This document shows positions 6,907 through 8,147 of a stretch of DNA of 8,147 nucleotides, in pieces. The position numbers and the translations under genes are program-made. Under the pieces are notes generated by a model. The model made no database searches and had not been told where the DNA came from. It saw nothing but the letters and a program-made list of their open reading frames with translations. The stretch is from Thermoflexales bacterium. Lineage in GTDB: Bacteria; Chloroflexota; Anaerolineae; Fen-1058. The stretch's first letter is position 1. Every line of letters begins with the position of its first letter. The DNA is taken from positions 1 through 8,147 of the forward strand of contig JAUQXD010000086.1 in assembly GCA_030834835.1 (NCBI GenBank). Direction: 5' to 3'.

Positions 6907-6980
6907 TGATCCACGAATCTACACGAATGACCACGAATATCAAATTAAATTAGTGAGGATTCGTGTGAATTCGTGGATCA
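6907..6980. repeat. 74-bp inverted repeat with ATTCGTG arms, before herA
   Basis: The arms (6907-6938 and 6949-6980) are 32 bases each, about 26 of them complementary, around an AT-rich 10-base loop. Both ends read TGATCCACGAAT inward, identical to the ends of the 202-bp element at 2707-2908, and the CACGAAT core again recurs with a 10-base period. This copy lacks the hairpin-bearing interior, so it is either a minimal form or a deletion product. It starts 4 bp after the stop of the upstream gene and ends 18 bp before the herA ATG. In RNA it would form a long hairpin inside the operon transcript. It lacks a 3' T-tract right after the stem, so I do not call it an intrinsic terminator. Confidence 0.88.
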
Positions 6981-6998
6981 CTCTTTTGTGAGCCTATC

Positions 6999-8147
6999 AT
7001 GACCGATTCTACACTGCCCATCCCGCATTCCGAACTGGATGATTTCTTTGGCCCGCGCAAGTGGGATGTGCCTGATGAATCGCCTGCTCGCCCACTCGGC
7101 ATCGTCGTAGGCGGATCACTCAGCAAAGGGCTGGAGGTCAAACTCGATCGCGAGACGCCGATCGAGACGACGGCCGTCGGGCGCTACGTCGTGATCGAGG
7201 GACAAGGGCGCAAGTTCTTCTCGATGGTGACGGACGTGCAACTCGACGCGACCGATCCACGCCTGGCGAAGACCGCGCCCGATATGAGCGATGACTTCAT
7301 ACGCGAGATCATGATCGGCACCAGCACGTTTGGCTTGCTGCACGTCTCGCCGATGCTGATGCTGGAAGAGGGCACGACCGAGCCGAAGCCCGTCAAGACC
7401 GTGCCCGGCCACTTCGCGCGCGTGGTCGAGGCCACCTCCGAGGACGTGAACCAGATCTTCGGCGATGGCGGGACGCCCGGTTTCTTCCACGTGGGCGAGC
7501 CGCTGGACATGGACGGCATTCGCATCTACCTGAATTTGAAACGCTTCGTGGAACGATCGAGCGGCGTGTTTGGCAAGAGCGGCACCGGCAAGACCTTCCT
7601 CACGCGGATGCTGTTAGCGGGCATCGTGAAAGAGAACGTCGCCGTCAACCTGGTCTTCGACATGCACAACGAGTACGGCTGGAAGAGCCAGGATGAAAGC
7701 CGCAGCGAGGTCAAAGGCTTGCGGCAGTTGTTCCCCTCGGGCAAAGTGGCCGTGGTCACGCTCGATCCCGATAGCAGCCGCCGACGCGGCAGCAAGGTCG
7801 ATTTCGACGTGACGATCGGCTACGATCAACTGGAACCCGAAGACGTGGAGATGCTGCAAGGCTTGATGGGCCTATCGGATGTGCAGGTGGGCGCGTTGTA
7901 TAGCATCCGCCGCAAACTGGGCAAGAATTGGATCGCGCGTTTGCTCGATGACGAGTTGCCGCAAGAGATGCAGGACATGGTCGAGGCGGGGCAGATTCAC
8001 GAAGGGACGCTCGGCGCGATTCAACGCAAGTTGAGCATGTTCCAGCGTTTTGGTTTTCTGCGCCCCTATGTGCAGGACAACGTCGTCGAGAAATTGCTCG
8101 GCCACATCAATCAGGGCACGCACGTCGTGCTGGAATTTGGCCGCTAC
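6999..8147 (+). CDS. herA: HerA-type ATP-dependent DNA translocase, N-terminal part
   Basis: The gene runs off the right edge after 383 codons without a stop. HerA forms a hexameric ring of the FtsK/HerA P-loop class that pumps double-stranded DNA and drives NurA. Residues about 30-85 form the HAS barrel that docks partner proteins. The Walker A motif is GVFGKSGTGKTF (Gly192-Thr199) and the Walker B strand is NLVFDMHNEYGW (Asp221), where HerA proteins usually have DxHGEY; the Asn for Gly change is modest. A helical insertion (about 277-375, EDVEMLQGLMGLSDVQ onward) follows, as in the DUF87 family. The ATG at 6999 is chosen because it gives a complete HAS barrel; its binding site (GTGAG, six bases upstream) is modest. 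The sensor and arginine-finger regions are beyond the edge. Together with nurA upstream the assignment is strong. Confidence 0.9.
   Translation, partial: MTDSTLPIPHSELDDFFGPRKWDVPDESPARPLGIVVGGSLSKGLEVKLDRETPIETTAVGRYVVIEGQGRKFFSMVTDVQLDATDPRLAKTAPDMSDDFIREIMIGTSTFGLLHVSPMLMLEEGTTEPKPVKTVPGHFARVVEATSEDVNQIFGDGGTPGFFHVGEPLDMDGIRIYLNLKRFVERSSGVFGKSGTGKTFLTRMLLAGIVKENVAVNLVFDMHNEYGWKSQDESRSEVKGLRQLFPSGKVAVVTLDPDSSRRRGSKVDFDVTIGYDQLEPEDVEMLQGLMGLSDVQVGALYSIRRKLGKNWIARLLDDELPQEMQDMVEAGQIHEGTLGAIQRKLSMFQRFGFLRPYVQDNVVEKLLGHINQGTHVVLEFGRY

Noticed and set aside
6255..6914. A 219-codon open frame on the minus strand
   Set aside because: It lies opposite the HAS-barrel gene, extends into the repeat element and has the composition of a shadow frame; the plus-strand gene has a good binding site and operon spacing.
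6949..6990. Intrinsic terminator between the HAS-barrel gene and herA
   Set aside because: The stem is long, but the bases directly after it are not a T-run; a TTTT occurs a few bases later but is short, and herA follows within 20 bp in the same direction.

Overview
The window looks like a chromosomal segment of a moderately GC-rich bacterium. The gene content (bacterial NurA/HerA pair, xpt-guaA, sulfatase-like enzyme), the abundance of CGATCG palindromes and several short repeat families suggest a Chloroflexota (Anaerolineae-like) genome. This is inference from pattern recognition; no rRNA or other marker is present to prove it.

Layout. The left part, read on the minus strand, is a probable transcription unit: xpt (3486-2914, xanthine phosphoribosyltransferase), guaA (2683-1121, GMP synthase), a six-helix membrane protein (1085-264) and the first 50 codons of a tandem paralogue of it (152-1, cut by the window edge). 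The right part, on the plus strand, is a second unit: nurA (3670-4851), a secreted or membrane-anchored sulfatase-superfamily hydrolase (4871-6283), a HAS-barrel-like protein (6312-6902) and herA (6999 onward, cut by the window edge). The two units diverge from an intergenic region with two well-formed sigma-70-type promoters whose -35 boxes are only 6 bp apart.

How the genes work together. Xpt salvages xanthine to XMP and GuaA aminates XMP to GMP, so the left unit makes a two-step purine route from xanthine to GMP. NurA (nuclease) and HerA (hexameric DNA translocase) form the DNA-end-processing pair known from archaea and some bacteria. The small protein directly before herA looks like a stand-alone version of HerA's own N-terminal beta-barrel and could be an adaptor. 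The sulfatase-like gene splits this set and has no obvious link to it.

Non-coding structure is unusually rich: a 202-bp inverted-repeat element between guaA and xpt with a cloverleaf-like interior; a related 74-bp element just before herA; a 17-bp perfect inverted repeat filling the nurA leader; and a five-copy heptamer repeat inside the guaA reading frame. No tRNA, rRNA, CRISPR array, insertion sequence or convincing intrinsic terminator was found. The 111-bp gap at 153-263 holds only the ribosome binding site of the leftmost gene.
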